Source: Stenotrophomonas beteli (GTDB lineage Bacteria > Pseudomonadota > Gammaproteobacteria > Xanthomonadales > Xanthomonadaceae). Taken from it: a stretch of 64,000 nt of DNA. A program made the translations under genes and the position numbers. The notes beneath the pieces are model-generated. The model had not been told where the DNA came from. It ran no database searches and saw nothing but the letters and a program-made list of their open reading frames with translations. This document shows, in pieces, positions 46,473 to 55,675 of this stretch; within the stretch, counting starts at the first letter, position 1, and each line of letters begins with the position of its first letter. The stretch is from positions 1-64,000 of the forward strand of contig NZ_LLXV01000038.1 in NCBI RefSeq assembly GCF_001431665.1, read 5' to 3'.

Positions 46473-47042
46473 CTACCGCGCCAACCACCGGCGCGCCATG
46501 CGCTGCATCGATTCATCCGATTCCGGGTCGGCCGCGACCTCGGTCACCGGCCGCCAGGCCAGGTCCAGCGATTCCTCGCTGAGTACGAAGGCCTCGCCAC
46601 CGAGCGCGCGGATCACGAAACGCACGTCGTAGTGCCAGTGCCCCGGCACGTCCTTGCGCTCCGGAATCCAGTGCTTGTCCAGATCGAAGATGGCCGGGTC
46701 TTCCAGCACCAGGCCGCTCAGGCCGGACTCCTCCTCGGCCTCCTTCAGCGCCACCCGGGCCAGGTCGCGGTCACCGTCGGCGTGGCCGCCCAACTGCAGC
46801 CAGCGCTGCAGCTTGCGGTGGTGGGTCAGCAGCAGGCGCTGGCCATCGGCGCTGACCAGCCAGCAGCTGGCGGTGAAGTGCCCGGCCAGGCGTTCACGAC
46901 GGAACGGATCCTCCGGATCGTCCAGCAATGTGCCGAATTCGGCAGCCAGTGCGTCGTGGGCAGGCTCGCGGCGGGCGTAGTCCCGCAGCAGGCCGCGCAG
47001 GCGATCGTCAAGCACGGCAAGGGTTTCGGCGGTCTGGCGCAT
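46473..47042 (-). CDS. Nudix hydrolase
   Basis: The 189-residue product has the Nudix-box region LGGHADGDRDLARVALKEAEEESGL, seen as GGHADGDRDL and VALKEAEEESGL with the metal-binding EAEEES. The box deviates from the strict consensus (Arg for Glu at the first acidic site, Lys for Arg), as in other proteins of this group. Substrate is unknown, possibly a nucleoside diphosphate derivative. ATG 47042 is chosen; an upstream ATG at 47087 is in frame. Confidence 0.85.
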   Translation of the reverse strand: MRQTAETLAVLDDRLRGLLRDYARREPAHDALAAEFGTLLDDPEDPFRRERLAGHFTASCWLVSADGQRLLLTHHRKLQRWLQLGGHADGDRDLARVALKEAEEESGLSGLVLEDPAIFDLDKHWIPERKDVPGHWHYDVRFVIRALGGEAFVLSEESLDLAWRPVTEVAADPESDESMQRMARRWLAR

Positions 47043-47220
47043 GAATGGGGGCGGTCTGGAAAAATACTGCTCATTATCGCCGTTCATTGTTGCGATTGCG
47101 CTTGTGCGTTGGCTTCAGCTTTGGCTAAGGTACAGCGGGCCGTTCGCGCGGCCTTCACCATTCCAGGGTTGCCGGCAACGTATCGGTGGCCCACCCCATC
47201 CGATCACTAGGAAGTACTGC

Positions 47221-48696
47221 ATGCTGAAAGCTCTGTTGAGGGTCAAGCCGGTCCAGCCGGCCGGGCACGTCGATGCCGGCGAACCCATCGAAGGCAGCCT
47301 GGACGGCGAAGCCACGTTGAAACGGACCCTCACGGCTAAACACCTCATCCTGCTTGGCGTGGGTGCGGTGATCGGCGCTGGTATCTTCGTGCTGACCGGC
47401 CAGGCCGCGGCCAACCATGCCGGCCCGGCGGTGATGCTTTCGTTCGTGCTGGCCGGTTTCGCCTGTGCCCTGGCGGGCCTGTGCTACGCCGAGTTCGCGG
47501 CGATGATGCCGGTCTCCGGCAGTGCCTACTCCTATTCCTATGCCACCCTCGGCGAAGGCATGGCCTGGTTCATCGGCTGGTGCCTGGTGCTGGAGTACCT
47601 GTTCGCCTCGGCGTCGGTCGCGGTGGGCTGGTCGGCCTACCTGATCAGCTTCATCACCACCACGCTGCACATGCCGTTCCCGGACCTGCTCAGCGCCGCG
47701 CCCATTGCCTGGACCGGCAGCGAGTTCGTCTCCTCCGGCAAGCTGTTCAACCTGCCGGCGGTGCTGATCGTGGCGGCGGTGTCCGGCCTGCTGTACGTGG
47801 GCGTGACCCAGTCGGCCTTCGTCAACGCCATCATCGTGGCGATCAAGGTCACCGTCATCTGCCTGTTCATCGGCATCGGCGCGGCCCACATCGACCCGGC
47901 CAACTGGCAGCCGTTCATCCCGGAAAACACCGGCGTGCCGGGTGAGTTCGGCTGGAGTGGCATCTTCCGCGCGGCCACGATCGTGTTCTTCGCCTACATC
48001 GGTTTCGACGCGGTCTCCACCGCCGCCGGCGAAACCAAGGACCCACAGCGCAACATGCCGATCGGCCTGCTCGGCTCGCTGGCGGTGTGCACCATCGTCT
48101 ACATCATCGTCTGCGCGGTACTGACCGGCATGATGCCGTACCACCTGCTGGGCACCGACAAGCCGGTGGCCACCGCGCTGGAGCCCTACCCGACCCTGTC
48201 GTGGCTGAAGACCCTGGTCGAGATCGGCGCCATCGCCGGCCTGTCCTCGGTGGTGCTGGTGATGATGATGGGCCAGACCCGCATCGCCTACACCATCTCC
48301 CGCGACGGCCTGCTGCCGAAATTCTTCGGCAAGGTCCACGCCCGCTTCCGCACCCCGTACGTCGCCACCATCGTGGTCGGCGTGATCGCCGCCGCACTGG
48401 CCGGCCTGGTGCCGCTGAACGTGCTGGGCGAACTGGTCTCGATGGGTACCCTGCTGGCCTTCGCCACGGTCTGCATCGGTGTGCTGGTGCTGCGCTATAC
48501 CAAGCCGGAAATCCATCGCCCGTTCCGCGTACCGGCGGTGTGGATCATCTGCCCGCTCGGTGCGGCCACCTGCCTGTTCCTGTTCTGGCAGGCGTTCGTG
48601 GTGCACTGGCACCTGTTCGTTGGCTGGACGCTGCTCGGCCTGCTGATCTACCTGGGCTACGGCATCCGCAACAGCAAGCTGGCCAAGTCGCCCTGA
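47221..48696 (+). CDS. APC-family amino-acid permease, copy 1
   Basis: The 491-residue permease has about 12 membrane helices. Helix 1 carries the substrate-binding GVGAVIGAGIFVLTGQAA, and later FFAYIGFDAVSTAAGETKDPQRNMP is the family block, seen as FFAYIGFDAVSTAA. It fits the CAT/YfnA-like cationic or small amino-acid permeases. ATG 47221 starts directly after a CTAGGAAGTACTGC leader containing GGAAG. A paralogue follows 82 bases downstream. Confidence 0.92.
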   Translation: MLKALLRVKPVQPAGHVDAGEPIEGSLDGEATLKRTLTAKHLILLGVGAVIGAGIFVLTGQAAANHAGPAVMLSFVLAGFACALAGLCYAEFAAMMPVSGSAYSYSYATLGEGMAWFIGWCLVLEYLFASASVAVGWSAYLISFITTTLHMPFPDLLSAAPIAWTGSEFVSSGKLFNLPAVLIVAAVSGLLYVGVTQSAFVNAIIVAIKVTVICLFIGIGAAHIDPANWQPFIPENTGVPGEFGWSGIFRAATIVFFAYIGFDAVSTAAGETKDPQRNMPIGLLGSLAVCTIVYIIVCAVLTGMMPYHLLGTDKPVATALEPYPTLSWLKTLVEIGAIAGLSSVVLVMMMGQTRIAYTISRDGLLPKFFGKVHARFRTPYVATIVVGVIAAALAGLVPLNVLGELVSMGTLLAFATVCIGVLVLRYTKPEIHRPFRVPAVWIICPLGAATCLFLFWQAFVVHWHLFVGWTLLGLLIYLGYGIRNSKLAKSP

Positions 48697-48705
48697 TCCG
48701 CCTAC

Positions 48706-48735
48706 GGGCCGGCTTCGCGCCGGCCCCTCCGTTTT
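48706..48735 (+). terminator. intrinsic terminator after permease 1
   Basis: An 8-bp GC stem, GGGCCGGC / GCCGGCCC with a TTCGC loop, followed by CTCCGTTTT. It is the best intrinsic terminator in the window and suggests the two permeases can be expressed separately. Confidence 0.7.
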
Positions 48736-48778
48736 CCCCGCGCGCCGGTCATGGCGCGCTTCGACAAGACCACCACAC

Positions 48779-50206
48779 ATGTTCAAGCAACTGTGGGCCA
48801 CCAAGCACCCGCATGCCGCCCATGAAGACGCCAACGGCCTGAGCCTGCGCCGCCACCTCGGCCCCTGGGGCCTGACCGCCCTGGGCATCGGCGCGGTGAT
48901 CGGCGGCGGCATCTTCGTCATCACCGGCCAGGCTGCCGCCAACCACGCCGGCCCGGCCATCATGCTGTCGTTCGTGCTGGCCGCCATCTGCTGCGCCTTC
49001 TGCGCACTGGCCTACGCCGAGTTCGCCTCGATGGTGCCGGTCTCCGGCAGCGCCTACACCTATACCTACGCCACCTTCGGCGAGCTCTCGGCCTGGTTCA
49101 TTGGCTGGATGCTGGTGCTCGAGTACGGCGTGTCCGCCTCGGCGGTCGCGGTCAGCTGGACCGGCTATTTCCTCAGCCTGCTCAGCCAGTTCGACATCCA
49201 TCTACCCGCAGCCCTGGTCAGTGCTCCGCTCGACGCGCAGCTGCGCCCCACCGGCGCGATCGCCAACCTGCCCGCCGCCGCGCTGGTACTGCTGCTGACC
49301 TGGCTGTGCTACGTCGGCATCAGCAAGTCCTCGGCGATGAACATGGCGATGGTCGTGCTCAAGACCGGCCTGATCGTGCTGGTCATCGTGGTCGGCTGGA
49401 AGTACGTGGACACCAGCAACTGGACCCCGTTCATTCCAGCCAATGAAGGCCCGGGCAAGTACGGCATGGAAGGCGTGCTGCGTGGCGCGGCGATGGTGTT
49501 CTTCGCCTATATCGGCTTCGAGGCGGTATCGGTGGCGGCGCAGGAATCGAAGAACCCGCAGCGTGACATGCCGATCGGCATGATGCTGTCGCTGGTGATC
49601 TGCACCGTGCTGTATATCGCAATGGCCGCAGTGATGACCGGCCTGGTGCCGTTCCCGCTGCTGGGCACCGACGAGCCGGTGGTGACCGCGGTGGCGGCGC
49701 ACCCGCAGCTGGGCTGGCTGCGCTGGGTGGTCGAGGTCGGCGCGCTGGTCGGCCTGTCCTCGGTGGTGCTGGTGATGATCATCGGCCAGCCGCGCATCTT
49801 CATGATCATGGGCCGCGACGGCCTGCTGCCGCCGGTGTTCACCAGGATCCACCCGAAGTACCGCACGCCGCACATCAACACCGTGATCACCGGCATCGGC
49901 ATCGCGCTGCTGGCGGCGCTGTTCCCGCTGGACATCCTCGGCGAGCTGACCTCGATGGGCACGCTGATCGCCTTCGCCGCAGTCTGCGCCGGCGTGCTGA
50001 TCCTGCGCCGCACCCAGCCGGACCTGCCGCGACCGTTCCGCATGCCCATGGCGTGGCTGATCTGCAGTCTGGGGGTGCTCAGCTGCCTGGCGCTGCTGTC
50101 GGCGATGACGATGCACAACTGGATGCTGATGGGCGTATGGACCTTCGTCGGCTTCGTGATCTATTTCTGCTACGGCTTCAGGCACAGCCGCCTGCGGGGT
50201 AAGTAA
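48779..50206 (+). CDS. APC-family amino-acid permease, copy 2
   Basis: The 475-residue protein is a close paralogue of its neighbour: GIGAVIGGGIFVITGQAAANH in the first helix, VPVSGSAYTYTYATFGE, FFAYIGFEAVSVAAQESKN and the C-terminal GTLIAFAAVCAGVLILRR. About 12 membrane helices are expected. The likeness in order and motif indicates tandem duplication with divergence in the external loops and both ends. The substrate cannot be read from sequence. Confidence 0.92.
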   Translation: MFKQLWATKHPHAAHEDANGLSLRRHLGPWGLTALGIGAVIGGGIFVITGQAAANHAGPAIMLSFVLAAICCAFCALAYAEFASMVPVSGSAYTYTYATFGELSAWFIGWMLVLEYGVSASAVAVSWTGYFLSLLSQFDIHLPAALVSAPLDAQLRPTGAIANLPAAALVLLLTWLCYVGISKSSAMNMAMVVLKTGLIVLVIVVGWKYVDTSNWTPFIPANEGPGKYGMEGVLRGAAMVFFAYIGFEAVSVAAQESKNPQRDMPIGMMLSLVICTVLYIAMAAVMTGLVPFPLLGTDEPVVTAVAAHPQLGWLRWVVEVGALVGLSSVVLVMIIGQPRIFMIMGRDGLLPPVFTRIHPKYRTPHINTVITGIGIALLAALFPLDILGELTSMGTLIAFAAVCAGVLILRRTQPDLPRPFRMPMAWLICSLGVLSCLALLSAMTMHNWMLMGVWTFVGFVIYFCYGFRHSRLRGK

Positions 50207-50210
50207 GAAC

Positions 50211-50233
50211 GGCAGGGCCACGCCGGCCCTGCC
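50211..50233. terminator. bidirectional hairpin between permease 2 and lipoprotein
   Basis: GGCAGGGCC / GGCCCTGCC, a 9-bp perfect stem with a 5-base loop, between two convergent genes. No T-run. Confidence 0.45.
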
Positions 50234-50266
50234 CTCCGCCGTCCTTGGGCGGGGTACCCGCCTCGC

Positions 50267-50641
50267 CTAGCGGCGATTGAACCAGATGAGCTGCTGCTGC
50301 CAGCCGGCACCGGCCATGCAGGCATTGAACTCGCTGCTGCGGTCGGACGCATTGACGTCCACGATATAGCTCTCCTCTTTCGGCATCGGCACCATGTTGT
50401 ACTTGCCGTCGATCGTGCAGACTTCATCAAGCCTGCAGGGCACCTTGCGGTCTTCGTAGACGGTGCGCGTGGCCACTTCATTCCTCACCGGCCAGTGATC
50501 GTCGGCCCGCGCCTTGCAACTCGAATGGGCGGGGCCGAATGACCGTGCACCCGGATCCATCTTGACCCATTCCATCGTGCAGCCACTGCAGGCCAGCACG
50601 ACACCGATCACCCCCATCACTCCCATCGCGCGCGCGATCAT
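50267..50641 (-). CDS. small lipoprotein, unknown function
   Basis: The 124-residue product has a lipoprotein leader (MGVIGVVLACSGC, Cys near 21) and a mature part with several cysteines (SSCKARADDHW, KVPCRLDEVCTID, FNACMAGAGW) that may form disulfides. ATG 50641 follows AGGAG at 8 bases, clear support for the start. No family is recognised. It converges with the permease gene and its 5' end faces mtnB. Confidence 0.7.
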   Translation of the reverse strand: MIARAMGVMGVIGVVLACSGCTMEWVKMDPGARSFGPAHSSCKARADDHWPVRNEVATRTVYEDRKVPCRLDEVCTIDGKYNMVPMPKEESYIVDVNASDRSSEFNACMAGAGWQQQLIWFNRR

Positions 50642-50880
50642 CGAAATACTCCTGTCCTTGGCGCTCGCCGGAATCTCTGCGGCCACTCGATGGTGTTTCG
50701 AAGCGTGAAGGCTGTCCACGACCGGAATCGCTTTCAGCGTGCTGGCGGCATCCCCCATTCAGCCAGCGCTGTGCCTGGCTCGATCCAAATCCTGCAACCC
50801 CTGTGACAACGCACTGCCGCGCCTTGCACGCTCAGCGGGTCCGCCGCTGCTGGGCAGGTCCAGCGACGAGCCGAATCCAG

Positions 50881-50893
50881 TAAAATCGCCGGT
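50881..50893 (+). promoter_or_regulatory. TAAAAT -10 element abutting mtnB (possible leaderless start)
   Basis: TAAAAT (50881-50886) is followed by only seven bases before the mtnB ATG, so transcription would begin at or next to the start codon. No good -35 or Shine-Dalgarno is seen. Confidence 0.45.
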
Positions 50894-51535
50894 ATGAACG
50901 CCCCCACCTTCCCGTACGACACCGCGCGCCTGAGCGAACTGGCCCAGCTGCTGATCGACAACGTCCGCGAACTGGCCCACGCCGGCTGGACTCCGGCCAC
51001 CAGCAGCAACTTCTCCCACCGCCTGGACGACCGCCACGCGGCGATCACCGTCTCGGGCAAGGACAAGGGCCGCCTGATCGAGGACGACATCATGGTGGTG
51101 GACTTCGACGGCCAGGCCGTCGGCCGCCCGCTGCGCCCGTCCGCCGAAACCCTGCTGCACACCCAACTGTACCGCCGCTTCCCCGAAGTGGGCTGCGTGC
51201 TGCACACCCATTCGCCGGTGCAGACCATCGCCTCGCGCCTGTATGCGCCGCAGGGCCATATCCGCCTGGAAGGCTACGAGCTGCTGAAGGCCTTCGCCGG
51301 CAACAGCACCCACGAGATGGCCATCGATGTGCCGGTGTTCGCCAACACCCAGGACATGAACGTGCTTTCCAAGCAGGTCGATGATCTGCTCGACCGCCAG
51401 AACCTGTGGGGCTACCTGATCGACGGCCATGGCCTGTACGCCTGGGGCCGTGACATGGCCGAAGCACGCCGCCACCTGGAAGCGTTCGAGTTCCTGTTCC
51501 ACTGCGAACTGGAACTGCGCAGGCTGCGCGGCTGA
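50894..51535 (+). CDS. mtnB: methylthioribulose-1-phosphate dehydratase
   Basis: MtnB is the class II aldolase-like zinc enzyme that dehydrates methylthioribulose-1-phosphate in the methionine-salvage pathway. The 213-residue product has [15 protein letters not shown], the zinc ligands in [10 protein letters not shown], and [21 protein letters not shown] near the C-terminus. It begins the mtnB-mtnD-mtnC operon. No Shine-Dalgarno precedes it. Confidence 0.95.
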   Translation: MNAPTFPYDTARLSELAQLLIDNVRELAHAGWTPATSSNFSHRLDDRHAAITVSGKDKGRLIEDDIMVVDFDGQAVGRPLRPSAETLLHTQLYRRFPEVGCVLHTHSPVQTIASRLYAPQGHIRLEGYELLKAFAGNSTHEMAIDVPVFANTQDMNVLSKQVDDLLDRQNLWGYLIDGHGLYAWGRDMAEARRHLEAFEFLFHCELELRRLRG

Positions 51536-51627
51536 ACCCGCGCGCATGCGCAGATGCCGATCCGGAATCTGCGCCTCGCCCCCACCCTGCTACCCTGTCT
51601 TCCCCCCGAGACGTTCAAGCTGCCGCC

Positions 51628-52185
51628 ATGAGCCGACTGCGCATCTACGACGACACCCGCCCCGAATCGCCGCTGCTGGACACCCAGGACGGCGCGGTCA
51701 TCGCTGCCGAACTGCAGAAGATCGGCGTCACCTTCGAACGCTGGCAGGCCACCGCACCGGTCGCGCCCGGCGCCAGCCAGGAGGAAGTGTTCGCCGCCTA
51801 CCGCGCCGACATCGATCGCCTGGTGGCCGAACGCGGCTTCAAGAGCGTGGACGTGGCCTCGATCGCCCCGGACAACCCGAACCGCGCCGAGCTGCGCAAG
51901 AAGTTCCTCGACGAACACTTCCACAAGGAAGACGAGGTGCGCTTCTTCGTTGCCGGCTCCGGCCTGTTCACCCTGCACGTGGAAGACAAGGTGTACGAGA
52001 TCGAGTGCGTGAAGGACGACCTGATCGCCGTGCCCGATGGCACCACCCACTGGTTCGACATGGGCGATGAGCCCAGTTTCGTGGCGATCCGCTTCTTCAC
52101 CGAGCCGGATGGCTGGGTCGGCCACTTCACCGGCACCGACATCGCGCAGAAGTTCCCCCGTTACGTCCCTACCCAGGCATCCTGA
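51628..52185 (+). CDS. mtnD: acireductone dioxygenase
   Basis: MtnD cleaves acireductone to the keto acid that becomes methionine; which product forms depends on Fe or Ni. The 185-residue cupin has the metal ligands His-x-His and Glu in [16 protein letters not shown], with a later His in GTTHWFD. It follows mtnB by 92 bases and precedes mtnC by 3. Confidence 0.95.
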   Translation: MSRLRIYDDTRPESPLLDTQDGAVIAAELQKIGVTFERWQATAPVAPGASQEEVFAAYRADIDRLVAERGFKSVDVASIAPDNPNRAELRKKFLDEHFHKEDEVRFFVAGSGLFTLHVEDKVYEIECVKDDLIAVPDGTTHWFDMGDEPSFVAIRFFTEPDGWVGHFTGTDIAQKFPRYVPTQAS

Positions 52186-52188
52186 TCC

Positions 52189-52884
52189 ATGCAGCCCCGC
52201 GTCATCCTGACCGATATCGAAGGCACTACCAGCAGCATCTCGTTCGTCAAGAACGTGCTGTTTCCCTATGCGCGCCAGGCGCTGCCCGGCTTCGTCGCCG
52301 AACACGGCCAAGACCCGGACGTGCGCCGCTGGCTGGACGCGGTGGCCACCGAGATCGGTGGCGCCTGCCAGGACAGCCTGGTCGTGGAAACACTGCAGGG
52401 CTGGATCGACCAGGACCGCAAGCACACCGCGCTGAAAGCCCTGCAGGGCCGCATCTGGGACGCCGGCTACCGCCGCGGCGACTACACCGCGCACTTCTAC
52501 CCGGAAGTGGCGGCGGTGCTGAAAGGCTGGCACGCCTCGGGCCTGCCGTTGTACGTGTATTCGTCCGGCTCGGTGCCGGCGCAGAAGCTGTTCTTCGGCT
52601 TCAGCGATGCCGGTGACCTCAGCCCGCTGGTGTCGGGCTGGTTCGATACCGAAGTCGGTGGCAAGCGCGAGGCGGACAGCTATCGCCGTATCGTGCAGGA
52701 CATCGGCGTGCCGGCCGGCGAGATCCTGTTCCTGTCCGATGTGGTGGAAGAACTGGACGCTGCCCGCGAAGCCGGCCTGCAGACCCGGCTGATCGACCGC
52801 CTGGACGATTACCCGCTGCCGCGCATCGGCCAGGCCGCCAACGGCCATGAGCGGGTCGAGAATTTCCAGCAGATCCAGCTGTAA
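52189..52884 (+). CDS. mtnC: enolase-phosphatase E1
   Basis: MtnC converts 2,3-diketo-5-methylthiopentyl-1-phosphate to acireductone by enolisation and dephosphorylation. The 231-residue HAD protein has [16 protein letters not shown] (motif I), the SSGSVPAQK loop (motif II), and [17 protein letters not shown] (motif III/IV). It ends the operon. Confidence 0.96.
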   Translation: MQPRVILTDIEGTTSSISFVKNVLFPYARQALPGFVAEHGQDPDVRRWLDAVATEIGGACQDSLVVETLQGWIDQDRKHTALKALQGRIWDAGYRRGDYTAHFYPEVAAVLKGWHASGLPLYVYSSGSVPAQKLFFGFSDAGDLSPLVSGWFDTEVGGKREADSYRRIVQDIGVPAGEILFLSDVVEELDAAREAGLQTRLIDRLDDYPLPRIGQAANGHERVENFQQIQL

Positions 52885-52892
52885 GCAAAATG

Positions 52893-52950
52893 GTAGAGGC
52901 CAACCTCGGTTGGCATGCTCCTGGTGTGCCAACCAAGGTTGGCACCCACC
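52893..52950. repeat. GTAG-type repeat pair after mtnC
   Basis: GTAG, then GCCAACC / GGTTGGC (52899-52914) and a second hairpin GTGCCAACC / GGTTGGCAC (52926-52945). It lies between convergent mtnC and the beta-mannosidase gene and has the SMAG organisation with a different stem. Confidence 0.6.
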
Positions 52951-52965
52951 AAAGCGGGATACCCC

Positions 52966-55584
52966 TCAACGATCGTTGAGGGTCTTCACCTTCAGCGCTT
53001 CGCGCAACGTTGCCAGGTCGACCGGGCCGCGCACCGCGATGTCGCGGGTCTCGCCCGGCATCAGGTCCAGCAGGTTGTCTTCGACCTGCACATCCAGCGC
53101 GCCGAAATCGATCCACGTCGCGCGCACGTACGCCGCGCTTTCCAGCCGCAGCCGGTAGTGGTCACCATCGAGGGCCAACGTGGCCTTGAGCTTCTGCCGC
53201 GGCAGCACCTGGTCCTTGGCCTCGACGAAACCGACCACCTGGCGCGCACTGACCTTGCCATCCTGCAGCAGCTCGAACACGGCCACGGTGCGCTTCGGAT
53301 CGGCGCCGACCAGCAGTTCGGCATCGCGGAAATCACCAATGGTGGTGACACCCGCCGCCGTCAACGTCACCGCGTCCTCGCGACGACGCAGCACCTTGCC
53401 GCCGACGTCCATCACCCGCAGCCGCCAGCGTGCATCCAGTGCAGCACCGTCATTGAGCAGGCGCACCCGCGTACTGCCTTCGTCACGCAATGCCGCCAGC
53501 GTGACCGGCGCGAAGAAGCGCCGCGCGGCAAAGTGCAGCGCCTTCCAGCGACCGAAGTAGTCGACGCTGGACCATGAGGCGCCTGGCCAGACATCGTTGA
53601 GCTGCCAGTACAGCGAGCCCATCGTGTAGGGCCGGGAGGCGCGATGATGCAGCGCCGCCAGTGCGATGCCATCGGCCTGCATTACCTGGCTGAGGTAGAC
53701 GAAGTCCTCGAAGTCCTTCGGCGTTCCGTAACCCAGTTCGATGTAATGCAGCAGGCGGCTGTTGCCCTCGCCGGCCATGAACTTCTGGTGCGCGCGGATC
53801 ACCGGGCTGTCGATGCGCTGCTCGGCACGGGTGGCAATCTGGTCCACCGTCGCCACCGATGGCCACGCCTGCAACCCGTACTCGGACATGAAACGCGGGG
53901 TCTCGTGCAGATAGGCCTGCACCGGCAACGCCGGATTGCCCCACACCTGCCAGTAGTGCTTGTCGCCACGGGTCGAGTCGTTGGCCTTCTCGTCCAGATC
54001 GTTGCCGGGCGAGCTGGACCAGTACGGTACGCCCAGCCCTTCCTCGCCGACCACTTGGCGCAGGTCGTTGCCGAACAGATCGACGTAACCCTGCCAGACC
54101 TTGGCCGCGAACGCCGGATCGGCCGCCTTCAGGTCGCGACCGTGCCCCCAGTCCTTCCAGGCGGTCTCTTCTTCGTTGTTGCCACACCACAGCACGATGC
54201 TGGGGTGATGGCGCAGCCGGCGTACGTTGTCGCGCGCCTCGGCGACAACGCTGGCGCGGAACGCCGGATCGTAGCCGGGCTGCATGCCGCCGCCGAACAT
54301 GAAGTCCTGCCAGACCAGCAATCCGAGTTCATCGGCGATATCAAAGAAGGCATCTTCTTCGTAGTAGCCACCGCCCCAGTTGCGCAGCATGTTCATGTTG
54401 GCGTCGCGCGCGGCGGTCAGCACCTGGCGCAGCCGCGCGGCGTCCACGCGTGCGGGGAAGGCATCGAACGGGATCACGTTGGCGCCCTTGGCAAAGATCG
54501 GCACGCCGTTGATGACGAAGGCGAAACCCTGCCCGCCCTTGGCGTCTTCCTCGCGGCGCAGTTCGACCGTGCGCAGGCCGATGCGCTGTTCGCGCACCAG
54601 CCCTGCATCGGCGCCATCGCCGAGCCGCGCCTGCACGGTGTAGCGGTCCTGCGCGCCATGGCCGACCGGCCACCAGCGCTGCGGCTTGGCCAGTTCGACC
54701 GGCACTTCGACAGCGTTCTGGCCGGGCTTCAGCAGCACCGTGCGCTGCACCTGGGCCACGCTGCGGCCCTGCGGATCGCGCACGTCCACGGCGACCACCG
54801 CCGAGCCGGCCGCCGCGCCCTGCTCCACCTGCAGCAGCACCGCCAGCTTCGCCTCCTGCGCGCTCAGTGCATCGATGCGCACGGCAAGATCGGTCAGGCG
54901 GTGAGCATCCCAGGCCTGCAGGTCGACCCCGCGCCAGACGCCGGCGGTGACATAGCGCGGCCCCCAGTCCCAGCCGAAGTGGTAGGCCGGCTTGCGCGCG
55001 AAGTTGCCGACCATCGCGTCTTTCGGCTCATCCCCATAGGGCGAAGGATAGTTGCCGGCGATCTTGTGCGGCATCGCCTGCACGCCCGGCAGCAGCGTGC
55101 GGATCGGTGAGCGGAACACGATCCGCAGTTCATTGCCGTTCGCCCGCAGGCGCCCGTCCACGCGGGCACGCCATGTCCGGTGTGCATTATCCGCGCGCAG
55201 CAGCGGCTTGCCGTTGAGCATGACTTCGGCATAGGTATCCAGCCCATCGAAGCGCAGTTCGGCATTGGGTTTTGCCAGGGTCGCAGCATCCACGTCGAAG
55301 CGCGCGCGGTACTCCCAGGCAGCCAGGCCGATCCACTGCAGTTCGGCCTCGGGCGCACCGACATACGGATCACGGATCAATTCGTGAGCCAGCAGGTCGG
55401 TGTGCACGCTGCCCGGTACCGTCGCCGCACGCCATTGCTGCAGGCCCGGGTGGGCTGCGCCCTGCGCGTCGCCGGGCAGCATGCGGAACTCCCACTTCGC
55501 CTGCAGAGGCGCTGCCGCTACCGGGAAGGCGGAAGCTGCCATCAGCAGCAGGAGCAGACGGACAACGAGGGAAATGCGATGCAC
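52966..55584 (-). CDS. GH2 beta-mannosidase, secreted
   Basis: The 872-residue enzyme (start GTG 55584 behind GGAG) has a signal peptide (LLLLLMAASAFPVAAAP). It shows the GH2 sugar-binding domain, then the TIM barrel with the acid/base Glu in VLWCGNNEEETAW and the nucleophile Glu in FMSEYGLQAWPS. The NMLRNWGGGYYEED block is typical of beta-mannosidases. It would remove the beta-1,4-mannose of N-glycan cores or mannan oligosaccharides in the periplasm. It is convergent with mtnC. Confidence 0.93.
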   Translation of the reverse strand: MHRISLVVRLLLLLMAASAFPVAAAPLQAKWEFRMLPGDAQGAAHPGLQQWRAATVPGSVHTDLLAHELIRDPYVGAPEAELQWIGLAAWEYRARFDVDAATLAKPNAELRFDGLDTYAEVMLNGKPLLRADNAHRTWRARVDGRLRANGNELRIVFRSPIRTLLPGVQAMPHKIAGNYPSPYGDEPKDAMVGNFARKPAYHFGWDWGPRYVTAGVWRGVDLQAWDAHRLTDLAVRIDALSAQEAKLAVLLQVEQGAAAGSAVVAVDVRDPQGRSVAQVQRTVLLKPGQNAVEVPVELAKPQRWWPVGHGAQDRYTVQARLGDGADAGLVREQRIGLRTVELRREEDAKGGQGFAFVINGVPIFAKGANVIPFDAFPARVDAARLRQVLTAARDANMNMLRNWGGGYYEEDAFFDIADELGLLVWQDFMFGGGMQPGYDPAFRASVVAEARDNVRRLRHHPSIVLWCGNNEEETAWKDWGHGRDLKAADPAFAAKVWQGYVDLFGNDLRQVVGEEGLGVPYWSSSPGNDLDEKANDSTRGDKHYWQVWGNPALPVQAYLHETPRFMSEYGLQAWPSVATVDQIATRAEQRIDSPVIRAHQKFMAGEGNSRLLHYIELGYGTPKDFEDFVYLSQVMQADGIALAALHHRASRPYTMGSLYWQLNDVWPGASWSSVDYFGRWKALHFAARRFFAPVTLAALRDEGSTRVRLLNDGAALDARWRLRVMDVGGKVLRRREDAVTLTAAGVTTIGDFRDAELLVGADPKRTVAVFELLQDGKVSARQVVGFVEAKDQVLPRQKLKATLALDGDHYRLRLESAAYVRATWIDFGALDVQVEDNLLDLMPGETRDIAVRGPVDLATLREALKVKTLNDR

Positions 55585-55675
55585 GTGATGCTCCTGTTCT
55601 TCCGCCGGGCGCGGCCCGGCGCTACCGATTCCGGATGGCCAGGCAGGGCCTGGCACTGCTGCATTCGAATGATCT

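Noticed and set aside
50700..50893. SAM riboswitch or S-box before the methionine-salvage genes
   Set aside because: The leader is too short and the conserved helices are not visible.
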